Part shown: positions 20,940 through 30,189 of the stretch, piece by piece | Layout: each line of letters starts with the position of its first letter | How positions within the stretch are numbered: the first letter of the stretch is position 1 | Assembly: GCA_014204435.1 (NCBI GenBank) | Contig: JACHLF010000009.1 | Coordinates: 62,001-126,000, forward strand | From: Mycobacteroides chelonae | GTDB taxonomy: Bacteria > Actinomycetota > Actinomycetes > Mycobacteriales > Mycobacteriaceae | DNA length: 64,000 nucleotides | Direction: 5' to 3' | Notes under the pieces: model-generated | Seen by the model: the letters and a program-made list of their open reading frames with translations, nothing else | The model's database searches: none | Told to the model about the DNA's origin: nothing | Position numbers and translations under genes: made by a program

Positions 20940-23273
20940 TCAGCTGAAGACACCGGGCAGGTTCAGGATCGAGAGGCTGTCGTTCTTGCGCGGGTCGTCG
21001 TGGATCATGTACGTCCACGTTGACGTCGGCCGGGCAAGCTTGGACAGGTCCAATCCCTGGTCCTCGTCAACCAGATTCGCGGTGTCGAAGGTCTGCTGGG
21101 CTGCTTCCACGGCGTCGGCGGCCAGCGATGCGAAGGCGTCGACGGCAAGCCGGTGGAACTCGTCGATCGGATTCTGTCGTCCGAGCGCCCGCAGGTGGAT
21201 GCTCTCTCGCACATCGGAGAGGTAGGCCAGGTGATCTGCCCAGCCCCGATCGAGGTGATACAGCATGATCTGCCGCGCGATGCGCTCCAGCCGCTCTTCG
21301 GAAAGTTCCTCGGCGAGCTCGTCGTAGCGCTCGGGAGAACGTTCCAGTAGTTCCTTACGGGCGGTGTCGGTGCGTAGCAGGGTGTCGCGACGATCGGAGA
21401 TGATGGCGCGTTGCTGTGCGATCAGCTGGTTGTAGCGCCAGGTGTTGGCATGAAGGTCGAGCATCGCGCCCTCGGCGACGCGCTGTGCGTGGTCGATCAG
21501 GCCGCCGGCCTTGGGGCTGACAATCTGTCCGTCGTCATCGGTTTCGGTGGGTAGCTTGGCCGAATCCAGATGTGCCACAACGACCTCGTCCTCCCAGCTG
21601 GAGAAGAACACCGACGATCCCGGGTCGCCCTGGCGTCCCGCGCGTCCGCGTAGTTGGTTGTCGAGCCGCTCGGTGCGGTGCCGCCCGGTGCCGACGACAT
21701 GCAGCCCACCGGCCTCGACCACGGCGTCTCGTCTCTTGGGGTCCGACTCGTCGGAGCCGCCCAGCCGGATGTCGGTACCGCGGCCGGCCATCTGGGTGGA
21801 GACCGTCACGACGTTGAGCGCCCCGGCCTCGGCGATAACGCGCGCTTCCTCGGCATCGTTCTTGGCGTTCAGAACGACCGCCGGAACCCCCGCACGCACC
21901 AACCGGTGGTGCAGTGCCTCGGACTCGGCGACGTCGTGCGTGCCGACGAGCACCGGCTGGCCGGTGGCGTGGATCTCGGCGATGTGCGCGACGATCGCAT
22001 CGTTCTTGCTCGCCTCCGTGATGAAGACGCGGTCGGGTTGATCCTCGCGAATGTTCGGGGTGTTGGGCGGGATCGGTGAGACCCCCAGCTTGTAGAACTG
22101 CCGCAACTGCTCGCCGGCCGCGAGCGCGGTGCCGGTCATGCCGCTGACCCTCGGGTAACGATTGATCAGGGCCTGCACGGTGATCGTGTCGAGAACCTCA
22201 CCGGTGTCGGTGGTTTCGATGCCTTCCTTGGCTTCGACGGCCGCCTGCAGGCCGTCGGGCCAGCGCTGCAGGGCGGCGATGCGCCCGCGTGAGGAGTTGA
22301 TGAGGTGGACGGCTCCGTCACGCACGATGTAGTGCACATCACGCTCGAGGAGCACGTGCGCGTGCAGTGCGACGTTGACCTCGGTGAGCGTGGTTCCGAC
22401 GTGGTGTTCGGAGTACAGGTCGATGTTTCCCAGCCGCTTTTCCAGCTTCTGGGCACCGGTATCGGTCAGGAAGATGTTGCGGCGGTCGTTGTCGGCCTCG
22501 TAGTCCTCGCCGGCGGTCAATTCGCGCACCGCCTCGATGACCTCCGAACTGGGCGCCTCCCGGTGGCTGGTTCCGGCCAGCACCAGGGGCACCAGGGCCT
22601 CGTCGACGAGCACGGAGTCGGCCTCGTCGACCACGGCGACATCAGGACTCGGCGACACCAGGTCGTCGACATCGATCGCCAACTGATCGCGCAGCACGTC
22701 GAAACCGATCTCGTTGACCGATCCGTAGGTGACGTCGCAGGCGTAGGCATTGCGACGTTCGTCGGCGGTGGATTCCTCGGTGATCCAGCCGACCGTCAGA
22801 CCCATCCGCTCCAGGAACGGCCCCATCCATTCGGCGTCGCGCCGGGCGAGGTAGTCGTTGACCGAGATGACGTGCACACTGCGTCCGCCCAGTGCGTATC
22901 CGGCGGCGGTGATCGCTCCGGTGAGGGTCTTGCCTTCGCCGGTGGCCATCTCGATGACATCGCCGTCGAGCATGCGCAGCGCGCCCAGCAGCTGCACATC
23001 GAAGGGGCGCTCGTCGATCGTGCGTTCGGCGGCCTCGCGCACGATGGCGAGGAATTGGCCGATGTCCTTGGACTCGAGGCCTTCGGTGAGGTCGAGCTTT
23101 TTGGCCGCCTTGGTGAGCTGTTCGTCGGTGAGGTCCTTGGCCTTCTCGTCGTACTTCTTCGAGGCATCCAGGAGCTCCAGCGACTGGCTCTGGTTCTTGT
23201 CAGTGGTGGCACCGAGCAGCTTCCAGAACTTCCCGGTGAATCGTGAGGCGGTGTTCGACTTACGCACATGCAC
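20940..23273 (-). CDS. secA2: SecA2, accessory preprotein translocase ATPase
   Basis: The 777-aa protein is a SecA family ATPase, shorter than housekeeping SecA1 (about 940 aa) and lacking its C-terminal linker and zinc tail, which marks SecA2. Visible motifs include Walker [14 protein letters not shown], the DEAD-like [13 protein letters not shown], and [10 protein letters not shown] plus [12 protein letters not shown] in the second nucleotide-binding fold. SecA2 exports a subset of proteins, including some without signal peptides, and supports virulence in pathogenic mycobacteria. Convincing start at ATG 23273. Position matches Rv1821. Confidence 0.93.
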   Translation of the reverse strand: MHVRKSNTASRFTGKFWKLLGATTDKNQSQSLELLDASKKYDEKAKDLTDEQLTKAAKKLDLTEGLESKDIGQFLAIVREAAERTIDERPFDVQLLGALRMLDGDVIEMATGEGKTLTGAITAAGYALGGRSVHVISVNDYLARRDAEWMGPFLERMGLTVGWITEESTADERRNAYACDVTYGSVNEIGFDVLRDQLAIDVDDLVSPSPDVAVVDEADSVLVDEALVPLVLAGTSHREAPSSEVIEAVRELTAGEDYEADNDRRNIFLTDTGAQKLEKRLGNIDLYSEHHVGTTLTEVNVALHAHVLLERDVHYIVRDGAVHLINSSRGRIAALQRWPDGLQAAVEAKEGIETTDTGEVLDTITVQALINRYPRVSGMTGTALAAGEQLRQFYKLGVSPIPPNTPNIREDQPDRVFITEASKNDAIVAHIAEIHATGQPVLVGTHDVAESEALHHRLVRAGVPAVVLNAKNDAEEARVIAEAGALNVVTVSTQMAGRGTDIRLGGSDESDPKRRDAVVEAGGLHVVGTGRHRTERLDNQLRGRAGRQGDPGSSVFFSSWEDEVVVAHLDSAKLPTETDDDGQIVSPKAGGLIDHAQRVAEGAMLDLHANTWRYNQLIAQQRAIISDRRDTLLRTDTARKELLERSPERYDELAEELSEERLERIARQIMLYHLDRGWADHLAYLSDVRESIHLRALGRQNPIDEFHRLAVDAFASLAADAVEAAQQTFDTANLVDEDQGLDLSKLARPTSTWTYMIHDDPRKNDSLSILNLPGVFS

Positions 23274-23312
23274 ACGGTACGTCAGAGCACGATGGGCGAC
23301 CGATAAGCACCG

Positions 23313-23726
23313 TCAGGCGAACTCCACGATCACCGAATCGGCGACGGGCCGTGCGGAGCGTGTCTGCCTCGGCGCCAGCACCTTGCGGAACAGGTATTCC
23401 GCGTGACGCAGGTACGGACCGGTGTTGCTGCCGTGGGCCTCCAGGAACTCGCCCACCGCCCGGTCGTGAATCTCCGCGTGCATGGCCTCCTATCCTATGA
23501 ATCTGCGCATCGCATGGGCCAGCTTCTCGTTCTGGACGTATGGCAGTGCTTCAGCAAATACCTCGCAAAACCATCTCTCCCCTTCCGGCACCATGATGTG
23601 CAGCGCGCTCAGCGTGTTGGAAGCCACGGGCTCAGCGGGGATTCAGTGCAACGAGGTTTCGCTCAGGTCGCATGTGACATCTCGTGCGCGTATCTCGATG
23701 CCCTGAGGTTCATGGACCGCCGTCAC
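23313..23726 (-). pseudogene. Decayed PF10118-type metal-dependent hydrolase gene, two nonsense codons
   Basis: One frame from GTG 23726 to the stop at 23313 reads as a predicted metal-dependent hydrolase (PF10118-like), interrupted twice. TGA at 23643-23645 stands where the family has Trp before IPAEP. TAG at 23490-23492 stands where the family has Gln in the motif FIGQEAMHAE (here FIG-stop-EAMHAEIHD). Flanking segments HIMVPEGERWFCEVFAEALP and HAEIHDRAVGEFLEAHG are typical. The frame is also short, about 137 codons against roughly 280 usual, so the C-terminal half is gone. The 56-codon piece after the TAG has an AGGAGG upstream but is probably not a gene in its own right. Confidence 0.75.
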
Positions 23727-23943
23727 GAAAACTGCCTCTCAACACTGAAAAAGCGAACAGGAGTGACATTTTTCGCTCGAATTGAACGCACGGCAACATG
23801 ATGAGCGCTGCCGGGTCTAGGGCGCATGCGTCATATGGCACGAGAACATATGCTCCATGTCATATTTAGAATTCGCTTCCTGGTGTGCCGGGCGAGGGTG
23901 GATTCGCAGCAATATGACCGGACAGTCAGGTGTCGGCAGTCAA

Positions 23944-23979
23944 AACTGCTGGACCCCGGAAGTGCGAGGTCCAGCAGTT
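23944..23979 (-). terminator. Intrinsic terminator of the acyl-CoA dehydrogenase gene
   Basis: A perfect 12-bp stem (AACTGCTGGACC with GGTCCAGCAGTT) and 12-nt loop lies 14 bp past the stop codon. On the minus strand it runs into TTTT, giving a conventional Rho-independent shape. The 160 bp between it and the pseudogene hold nothing I recognise. Confidence 0.8.
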
Positions 23980-23993
23980 CCGATGCTCACTGC

Positions 23994-25268
23994 TTACCCC
24001 GCCAGCAACCCCTTGGCGATATGGGTGATTTGAACCTCGTTGCTGCCGGCGTAGATCATGAGTGACTTGGCATCGCGTGCCAGCTGTTCGACCCGGTACT
24101 CGGTCATGTAGCCGTTGCCGCCGAAGAGCTGCACGGCGTCCATCGCGACATCGGTGGCGGCCTCAGAGCAGTACAGCTTGATGGCCGAAGCCTCCGCGAG
24201 TGACGGTGTCGTGTTCTCTGACAGGCTCTCGATGGCGTGGAACAGCATGTTGCGCACATTGAGTCGCGCCACTTCCATCTTGGCCAGCTTGAGCTGGATG
24301 AGCTGGAACTGGGCGATTTCCTTGCCCCACAAGGTGCGTGTCTTGGCGTAATCCACCGAGAGACGCAGGCACTCTTCGATTACCCCGAGCGCGAGCGCCG
24401 CCACCCCGATGCGTTCCATCGAGAAGTTGGCACGCGCACTGTCGCGGCCGTCTCCTTGATCGTTGGACTCGGTCTCGCCGAGCAGGCGATCCTTACTCAG
24501 ACGCACGTTCTCGAAGAACAACTGGCCGGTGCGGGAGCTGTGAATACCCATCTTGCGGAAGGGCTTCGACTGTGTGAAGCCTTCCATACCCTTGTCCAGC
24601 ACGAATGTCAGCACCGTGCGATCCCGCTTGTCGACTGACGGGTTCTTCTCGTCCAACTTGGCGTAGACGACGATCACGTCGGCGTCGGGCCCGTTGGTGA
24701 TGAAGGTCTTCTGGCCGTTGAGGATGTAGTCCTCTCCGTCGCGTGTCACGTAGGTTTTCATACCGCCGAATGCATCGGAGCCCGAGTCGGGTTCGGTGAT
24801 GGCCCAGGCGCCCACCTTCTCGTAGGTGACCAACTCGGGCAGCCAGCGCTCCATTTGTGCGGCGGTGCCGCGGGAGGCGATGGTCGGCACGGTCAGCCCC
24901 ATGCTCACGCCCATTCCTGTCACCAGACCCATGCAGACGCGCGAGATTTCGCTGGTGAGAACGAATCCCATGCCGGCCGAGCCGCCGGCCAAGCCCATGG
25001 CTCCCCCGCCGCCGTCGGACTTCGTGGAATCCTCGGGCGGCTGACCGGCCGCTAGTGCCGCCTCCCGGGACTTCTTCTTCTCGATCTGCTTCTGCAGCGC
25101 CTCTTTGGCAAGAGCGTCGATGCCGAAGGTTGCGAACATCTTTCGGATGATGGGGTACGGCTCCATCTCGCCGGATTCCAGTGCATCGACGTGAGGCCGC
25201 ACCTCTTTGTCGATGAACTGGCGAACGGCGTCACGCACCGCGAGGTCAATGGGTGACCAGTCGAGCAT
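23994..25268 (-). CDS. Acyl-CoA dehydrogenase with IVD-type catalytic base
   Basis: The 424-aa flavoenzyme family member shows AWAITEPDSGSDA (FAD/substrate loop), QKTFITNG, and the C-terminal LFGGNGYMTEYRVEQLARDA. The usual C-terminal catalytic Glu (as in YEG) is Ala407 here (IYAGSNEVQ). Glu285 in NFSMERIG aligns instead with the base of isovaleryl-CoA and long-chain dehydrogenases, so activity is likely retained. A charged, Gly-rich insertion of about 30 residues (62-95) follows the N-terminal helices. It lies 57 bp downstream of an SRPBCC gene and probably shares its TACATAC-regulated promoter. Substrate unknown; fatty-acid or sterol side-chain acyl-CoA is plausible. Confidence 0.88.
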   Translation of the reverse strand: MLDWSPIDLAVRDAVRQFIDKEVRPHVDALESGEMEPYPIIRKMFATFGIDALAKEALQKQIEKKKSREAALAAGQPPEDSTKSDGGGGAMGLAGGSAGMGFVLTSEISRVCMGLVTGMGVSMGLTVPTIASRGTAAQMERWLPELVTYEKVGAWAITEPDSGSDAFGGMKTYVTRDGEDYILNGQKTFITNGPDADVIVVYAKLDEKNPSVDKRDRTVLTFVLDKGMEGFTQSKPFRKMGIHSSRTGQLFFENVRLSKDRLLGETESNDQGDGRDSARANFSMERIGVAALALGVIEECLRLSVDYAKTRTLWGKEIAQFQLIQLKLAKMEVARLNVRNMLFHAIESLSENTTPSLAEASAIKLYCSEAATDVAMDAVQLFGGNGYMTEYRVEQLARDAKSLMIYAGSNEVQITHIAKGLLAG

Positions 25269-25325
25269 GTGTCCTGCTTTCCTCGGTGAAAGTGGTCGAT
25301 AACGAACGGCCCGGCCCGGGGCTTG

Positions 25326-25802
25326 TTAGCCGAGCTCCTTGGCCAGCAAGTCCTTGAGGCGGGCGACGGAGTTCTCGAGCTCCTCCTGCACGGCCTTGTC
25401 GATGGCGGTACCGATCGCGCCGGTCAGCATCTGCCCGGTGAAGGACGAGTCCACGTTCACCCTGGAGTTGTCGGCATCGATTTCCTCGACGCTGGACTTG
25501 ATGATGGCCTCGACCCCGGCCATGCCGGTGCCGCCCAGCTTGAAGGCGCCCTTCTTGGCGGACAGCACCTCGTCGGCCGGGGTAAATTCCTGCACGGTCC
25601 ACTCGACCGTATTGGCCATGCCCATCAGGGTGACGATCTCGGAGAACTTGGTACCAACCTTGATGTCTTCGACCGCGGGGACATCGCCCTTGAATCCGGT
25701 GTGGATGGTCATCCACTCGTCGTATTTGTTGAGGTCCGGCAACACCGACCAGAGCTTGTCGATGCTGTACGGGAGATCAATGCTGGAGTGCAGCTCGGAC
25801 AT
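25326..25802 (-). CDS. SRPBCC (START-like) protein
   Basis: The frame is open far upstream, but ATG 25802 (MSELHSSIDLPYSIDKLWSV) has an AAAGGAG RBS and begins exactly where the SRPBCC fold begins. That gives 158 aa. The helix-grip pattern is clear: an N-terminal strand with polyketide-cyclase/START-type IDKLWSVLPDLNKYDEWM, central strands and a long C-terminal helix (DKAVQEELENSVARLKDLL). Such proteins bind hydrophobic ligands. It is first in a likely two-gene operon with the acyl-CoA dehydrogenase and divergent from an ABC1 kinase gene. Confidence 0.85.
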   Translation of the reverse strand: MSELHSSIDLPYSIDKLWSVLPDLNKYDEWMTIHTGFKGDVPAVEDIKVGTKFSEIVTLMGMANTVEWTVQEFTPADEVLSAKKGAFKLGGTGMAGVEAIIKSSVEEIDADNSRVNVDSSFTGQMLTGAIGTAIDKAVQEELENSVARLKDLLAKELG

Positions 25803-25865
25803 GGGCGAAAGACTCCTTTGTCTATGTACTGGTACGGATTGATGCCGACGGTTCCGAACGTAACA

Positions 25866-25885
25866 TACATACCCTCGTGTATGTA
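25866..25885. promoter_or_regulatory. Operator-like inverted repeat O1 (TACATAC-N6-GTATGTA)
   Basis: A perfect 7-bp inverted repeat with a 6-bp spacer lies 64 bp upstream of the SRPBCC start codon. The size and symmetry suit a TetR-family dimer. The same arms recur at 26013-26036 and, imperfectly, at 29706-29725, each in the promoter of a gene of this cluster. Confidence 0.6.
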
Positions 25886-26012
25886 AGAACCAATTCCCGC
25901 AGATCCCGCGCGTCGAACGGACTAAATGCAGGTGTATCGCGGTCAAATACCGACAGACCTGTGGGTGTTGGAGCCCGATCCGGTTGCTACCTGACGGTAG
26001 TCGGGCGCACGT

Positions 26013-26036
26013 TACATACAACTGTGCTCGTATGTA
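26013..26036. promoter_or_regulatory. Operator-like inverted repeat O2 (TACATAC-N10-GTATGTA)
   Basis: The same 7-bp arms as in O1 recur here, perfectly inverted, with a 10-bp spacer. The repeat ends 14 bp before ATG 26051 of the first ABC1 kinase, over the expected core promoter or start region, so a bound repressor would block that gene. Confidence 0.55.
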
Positions 26037-26050
26037 TTACAGTGGCGCTC

Positions 26051-27571
26051 ATGACCACTCCCGAGGGCGCGGGCAACGACGCGGCGCCCCTCGCTACCGG
26101 ACTGTCCGATAACGGGCAATCAACGCCCGCCACCCGGGAATCTACCTCGAAGCCCCCCTCCGAGGGGGCGGAATCATCTCCTGTCAGCGGGTCGATCGAT
26201 ATCGAGATCACCCGCCCGAGGGTCCGGTTGCATCCGCCACCGTTGCGCGTGGAGGCGGGGCGGTTTGGTCTCACGGTTTCTCGACTCGCTGGATCGGGCG
26301 CGCGCCTACTGGTGAAGCCCCGGCGTGGCAGGTCCCTCGAGGTGCGGGCCGCGCACGAGCTGCGTCGGACTTTCGCGCTCATGGGCCCCACCTATGTCAA
26401 GCTCGGGCAACTGATCGCGTCCTCCCCTGGCGTCTTCCCTGAAACGCTCTCCAACGAATTCCGCACGCTGCTCGACAGGGTGCCACCGGCGTCTTCGGAG
26501 CTGATCCGCCAGACTGTGCGAGAGCAGTTAGGTGCCGACCCGGCAACGATTTTCGCGACATTTGACGACCACCCATTCGCGTCGGCCTCCATCGCGCAGG
26601 TTCACCGTGCGACGCTCAAGACCGGTGAGCGTGTAGTGGTGAAGATTCAGCGCCCGAAGATTCGTACCAGGCTTGCCGCCGACGTTCGGATCATCGGGCG
26701 GCTCGCGCGCATGATCGTCAAGACCGACCTCGGCCGGGCGACCAATGCCACGGAGATAGTCGAGGACTTCGAGCAGAACCTCAACGAGGAACTGGACTTC
26801 GCCGCCGAGGGGCACGCGATGGAGCAGTGGATCGCGAGCCTTGCTGACACCGAATACGGCGATAAGGTGCGTGTTCCCAAGGTCTTCTGGGAGTACACCA
26901 CCGAGCGGGTGCTCACGATGGAGTATGTCGAGGGCATCAGGATCGACAACATCGCGGAGCTGGCCTCGGCGGGTTTCGACGGTGTCGGTCTGGTCAAGGC
27001 CATCGTCTACTCGCTGTTCGAGACGGGGTTTCACAAGGGGCTCTTCCACGGAGACTTGCACGCCGGCAATCTGTTGGTGGATTCCGATGGCCGGATCGTG
27101 TTCCTTGACTTCGGCATCGTCGGACGTATCGACGAGCGCAGCCGCAAGATTTTCACCGAGATCATGGTCGACCTGTTCGTGAAGAACGACCACGCGGCGG
27201 TGAGTCGTGGCATCTACAAGCTCGGCGCCATTGGCAATCGGGGTAGATCCGTCGATCCGATGACGGCCGGCAAGACGATTTCCAACTTCACCAGGCCCTT
27301 GCAACACTCGAAGCTTTCAGCGATCGAGTACGGGCAGCTCGGCAAGCAGTTGGCGGTGCTAGCCAAGGAATACGATGTTCGGCTTCCTCGGGAGCTCGTG
27401 CTGATTTCTAAGCAGCTGCTCTACGTGGAGCGGTACATGAAGCTGTTGGCTCCCGACTGGGCGCTGTTCTCGGATCCGTCGTTCATCGGCTACTTCGGGA
27501 ACATGGTCATCGCGGTCGAACAGTCGCGCATGGAAGAGGCTGCGGCGCGGGAGTCGGCGGGCGGAAGCTGA
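26051..27571 (+). CDS. ABC1/UbiB-family atypical kinase
   Basis: ATG 26051 (506 aa) is preferred over the upstream open frame, because operator O2 lies just before it. The first 50 residues are Pro/Ser/Thr-rich and low complexity. The ABC1 core follows: the KxGQ motif VKLGQLIASSPGVFPE, the Ala-rich loop ASASIAQVHRA, VVVKIQRP, HGDLHAGNL and the metal-binding FLDFGIVGR. Members are atypical kinases/ATPases tied to quinone or lipid metabolism. Mycobacteria use menaquinone, so lipid handling is the likelier role. A close paralogue lies 0.7 kb away on the other strand, with a TetR gene between. Confidence 0.88.
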   Translation: MTTPEGAGNDAAPLATGLSDNGQSTPATRESTSKPPSEGAESSPVSGSIDIEITRPRVRLHPPPLRVEAGRFGLTVSRLAGSGARLLVKPRRGRSLEVRAAHELRRTFALMGPTYVKLGQLIASSPGVFPETLSNEFRTLLDRVPPASSELIRQTVREQLGADPATIFATFDDHPFASASIAQVHRATLKTGERVVVKIQRPKIRTRLAADVRIIGRLARMIVKTDLGRATNATEIVEDFEQNLNEELDFAAEGHAMEQWIASLADTEYGDKVRVPKVFWEYTTERVLTMEYVEGIRIDNIAELASAGFDGVGLVKAIVYSLFETGFHKGLFHGDLHAGNLLVDSDGRIVFLDFGIVGRIDERSRKIFTEIMVDLFVKNDHAAVSRGIYKLGAIGNRGRSVDPMTAGKTISNFTRPLQHSKLSAIEYGQLGKQLAVLAKEYDVRLPRELVLISKQLLYVERYMKLLAPDWALFSDPSFIGYFGNMVIAVEQSRMEEAAARESAGGS

Positions 27572-27572
27572 G

Positions 27573-28286
27573 TCAATCGGACAGGCTCAGTTTTCCGGTG
27601 TCGATTGTGCGCAGGGCCGAGTCGAGCGGTGCCCCGACCGTCGGTGATTCGACGATGTTCAGCAGTATTGCCTTGGCGCGGGCCCAACGCTGATCGCGAA
27701 CCTCTTGCGGTGCGGTCATGCTGTTAACCAGGATTCCGCGGACGGCATCCATCGCGGTGAGGGTGATGTTTCGAATAATGCGGAGCTCTTCGGCTGTCTG
27801 ACCCACCGAATGTCCCAGTGTTGAGAATTGTTGCATCACAATGAATTCGAACTGATCCATCTGCGCGGACAACTCCGGATCGGTACGAGCGGCGATCCAC
27901 AGTTCCATGGTGGCTATGAACATGGACCCTTGATGCATGCGCCAGAGCGCGTCCAGGCAGCGGCTGATGAAATCGGAGTCGCTGTCGCGGTCCAGTGCGA
28001 TCAGCTCGGAGAGGATCTCCTGGCCCTGCTTAAATGCCAAGTGTCGTACGGACTCTCCGAGAAGCTCGGATTTCGATTGGAAATGGTGCACCAGGGCGCC
28101 GCGGGTGACACCGGCACGCTGGGCCACCCGGGTGGTCGTGGTGCCCGCGTATCCGTACTTGACCAGGCAGTCCACCGTGGCATCGAGCAGCCTGCCGCGC
28201 ATGGCAGCGCTGCGCTCCTCCTGGGTTCGTCGTTCGGTGCGTTGGGTACGGGCGGTCCGCGCCGGACTTCCGGCGGTGCGTGTCAT
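27573..28286 (-). CDS. TetR-family transcriptional regulator
   Basis: The 237-aa protein starts with a basic tail (about 25 residues) and a TetR DNA-binding domain (AMRGRLLDATVDCLVKYGYA, then TTTRVAQRAGVTRGALVHHF). The ligand-binding half has no recognisable signature. Its start overlaps the stop of the neighbouring ABC1 gene by 4 bp, so the two are coupled. It ends one base from the stop of the convergent ABC1 gene. The three TACATAC/GTATGTA repeats in the cluster promoters are its most likely operators; one of them (O3) would make it autoregulated. Confidence 0.9.
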   Translation of the reverse strand: MTRTAGSPARTARTQRTERRTQEERSAAMRGRLLDATVDCLVKYGYAGTTTTRVAQRAGVTRGALVHHFQSKSELLGESVRHLAFKQGQEILSELIALDRDSDSDFISRCLDALWRMHQGSMFIATMELWIAARTDPELSAQMDQFEFIVMQQFSTLGHSVGQTAEELRIIRNITLTAMDAVRGILVNSMTAPQEVRDQRWARAKAILLNIVESPTVGAPLDSALRTIDTGKLSLSD

Positions 28287-29659
28287 TCTCCGAGCCCGTC
28301 CTTGTCGTTCTTGCTGTCCTTGATTTCCTCGCGGGCCTGCTGGTACTCAGATATCAGGGTGCCGAAGTAGGTCACAATCTGCGGGTCCCCCACTGGCTGC
28401 CATTCGGGCGCAAGCAGTTTGGTGTATCGCTCGACGTAGAGCAGCTGCTTGCCCACGAGGATGAACTCCTTGGGCAAAATGGCGTCGTGCTCGCGGCCCA
28501 GCGCGGTGAGTTGTCGACCGATGGTGCCGTACGAGATCTTGTCCAGCGAGGTGCCCATGGGCCGGGTGACCTTCCGCAGTGATGCGGCGACCTTGGCGGG
28601 GTCGGCATGGGGATCGATGGCCCCCAGCTTGATGAGCGTGCGTGCCGCGGCCTCGTCGTCGGGTTCGATGATCAGCGCGCCGATCAGCTCCCGCAGGGTC
28701 TTGCGGGTCCGCTCATCGAGGCGGCCCACGATCCCGAAGTCCAGGAACACGATCCGCCCCTGCGGGTCCACCATGAGGTTCCCGGCGTGCAGATCGCCGT
28801 GAAAGGTTCCTGCGGCGAACGCGGAGTCGAACAGGGTGAGCATCAGGGTCTTGACCACTTCGGGGCCGTCGAATCCCGCCGCACGGATCGTGTCCGCGTC
28901 GTCAATTCTGATGCCCTCGACGTATTCCATGGTGAGCACCTTGTCGGTGCAGAGGTCCGGGTAGAGCTTGGGCACACGTACTTTGGGGGCGTACGTGGAG
29001 CTCGCGAGCCCCACCGTCCAATCCCGCATGGCCTGCGCTTCCAGGGTGAAATCGAGTTCCTCGGCGAGATTGGCCTCGAAATCGCGCATCACCTCGTAGA
29101 TGTTCGACATCCGGCCCATCTCGGTGAGCTCGAGACCGCGGGCGATCTGTTTGAGGATTTGCAGATCGGCGGCCAGCCGGGTGCGGATCGCGGGGCGCTG
29201 GATCTTGACGACGACCGCGGTACCGTCCTTGAGCGTTGCCCTGTGCACCTGTGCGATGGACGCCGACGCGAACGGGACCTCGTCGAACGAGGCGAAGATA
29301 CTTTCCGGTGGTGCACCGAGCTCGGTGGAGAGCATGGATCGGATGGTCGTGGGGTCCGCCGGTGGCACCTGGTCGAGCAACGAGCGGAACTCCGCGGAAA
29401 GGTCTTCGGGGAACATTCCCGGTGATGACGCGATGAGCTGCCCAAATTTGACGTAAGCGGGCCCGAGCTCGGCGAATGACCTGCGCATCTCCTGGGCGAC
29501 GACCTGGCGCAGGTCGCGCTCCGTGGGGCGTTGGCTCAGGATTCGTGTCCCGGCCTTGAGAAGCTGGCCCGCCGTCGCGGCGAGCCGATCAAACTGAATC
29601 TCGGCGGAAACCGGATCGAGTCGCCGGGGCCGCCGGGGCTCATCGGATGTATCGCTCAC
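28283..29659 (-). CDS. ABC1/UbiB-family atypical kinase (second copy)
   Basis: The frame opens at GTG 29680 and ATG 29677, but GTG 29659 has a GGGAGG RBS at the right distance and gives MSDTSDEPRRPRR, 458 aa. All ABC1 motifs are present: VKFGQLIASSPGMFPE, FASASIAQVHRA, VVVKIQRP, HGDLHAGNLMV and FLDFGIVGR. It shares long identical blocks with the ABC1 protein at 26.1 kb but lacks its low-complexity N-terminus, so this looks like an old duplication. It is co-transcribed with the tetR gene, and operator-like O3 lies just upstream. Confidence 0.88.
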   Translation of the reverse strand: MSDTSDEPRRPRRLDPVSAEIQFDRLAATAGQLLKAGTRILSQRPTERDLRQVVAQEMRRSFAELGPAYVKFGQLIASSPGMFPEDLSAEFRSLLDQVPPADPTTIRSMLSTELGAPPESIFASFDEVPFASASIAQVHRATLKDGTAVVVKIQRPAIRTRLAADLQILKQIARGLELTEMGRMSNIYEVMRDFEANLAEELDFTLEAQAMRDWTVGLASSTYAPKVRVPKLYPDLCTDKVLTMEYVEGIRIDDADTIRAAGFDGPEVVKTLMLTLFDSAFAAGTFHGDLHAGNLMVDPQGRIVFLDFGIVGRLDERTRKTLRELIGALIIEPDDEAAARTLIKLGAIDPHADPAKVAASLRKVTRPMGTSLDKISYGTIGRQLTALGREHDAILPKEFILVGKQLLYVERYTKLLAPEWQPVGDPQIVTYFGTLISEYQQAREEIKDSKNDKDGLGE

Positions 29660-29705
29660 CGCGACTGCCTCCCTCATCACCGGGCCGTGTACGTCGAGGA
29701 GACGT

Positions 29706-29725
29706 TACCGACAAACTGGTATGTA
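29706..29725. promoter_or_regulatory. Operator-like inverted repeat O3 (TACCGAC-N6-GTATGTA)
   Basis: One arm is exact (GTATGTA) and the other has two mismatches (TACCGAC against TACATAC), with the same 6-bp spacer as O1. It lies 46 bp upstream of the GTG start of the ABC1-tetR pair. Position in a third promoter of the cluster supports a shared regulator. Confidence 0.45.
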
Positions 29726-29793
29726 TGTTAATCGAACGCGCGGCGTGGTGATGTGATGACCAGCGAAATAACTGATGGGCCGGGGAGTATCGG

Positions 29794-30189
29794 TTAGCGC
29801 AGGGCGCGTTCGACTTGGGCTATCCGATCGTCTGCGAAGTCCAGCACGATCTTCGTGGGGTACAGCGCGACCTTGAGTACGCGGATGAGCGGGTTGACGA
29901 CGTCGATGAGCGTTTCCAGGCTCGTCATCGTGTTGGCCAGGGTCGTGGTGGTGTCGGCCAGGTTGTTCAAGGTGAGATTGAGCGAGTCGAGGGAGTCGTC
30001 CAGTCGCTCCAGGCTGGAATCCAGGTGGTCCAGCATGGAACCCACCCGATCGGTGAGGTCGTGGACCTCGACGGCCATCGATTCGATGTGTCCGACGGTG
30101 CCGTCGATGTTGAGCGCGACGTTGGCCAGCTTCCGGATCTTGCGTGCTGGCGCGGGCCGGTTCCCGTTGCTGGTATAGACCTCCGCCAT
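29794..30189 (-). CDS. Coiled-coil protein of unknown function
   Basis: ATG 30189 (MAEVYTSNGN) has a GGAAAGG RBS; the frame can extend three codons further. The 131-aa product is dominated by heptad-like helix with regular Leu/Asp/Asn spacing (MLDHLDSSLERLDDSLDSLN, then NLADTTTTLANTM) at about residues 45-95, then a short hydrophobic part (VVNPLIRVLKVALYP). No signal peptide. It resembles phasin-like or DUF948-type helical proteins in layout only. Given its lipid-enzyme neighbours, a membrane- or granule-associated role is possible, but this is a guess. Confidence 0.65.
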   Translation of the reverse strand: MAEVYTSNGNRPAPARKIRKLANVALNIDGTVGHIESMAVEVHDLTDRVGSMLDHLDSSLERLDDSLDSLNLTLNNLADTTTTLANTMTSLETLIDVVNPLIRVLKVALYPTKIVLDFADDRIAQVERALR

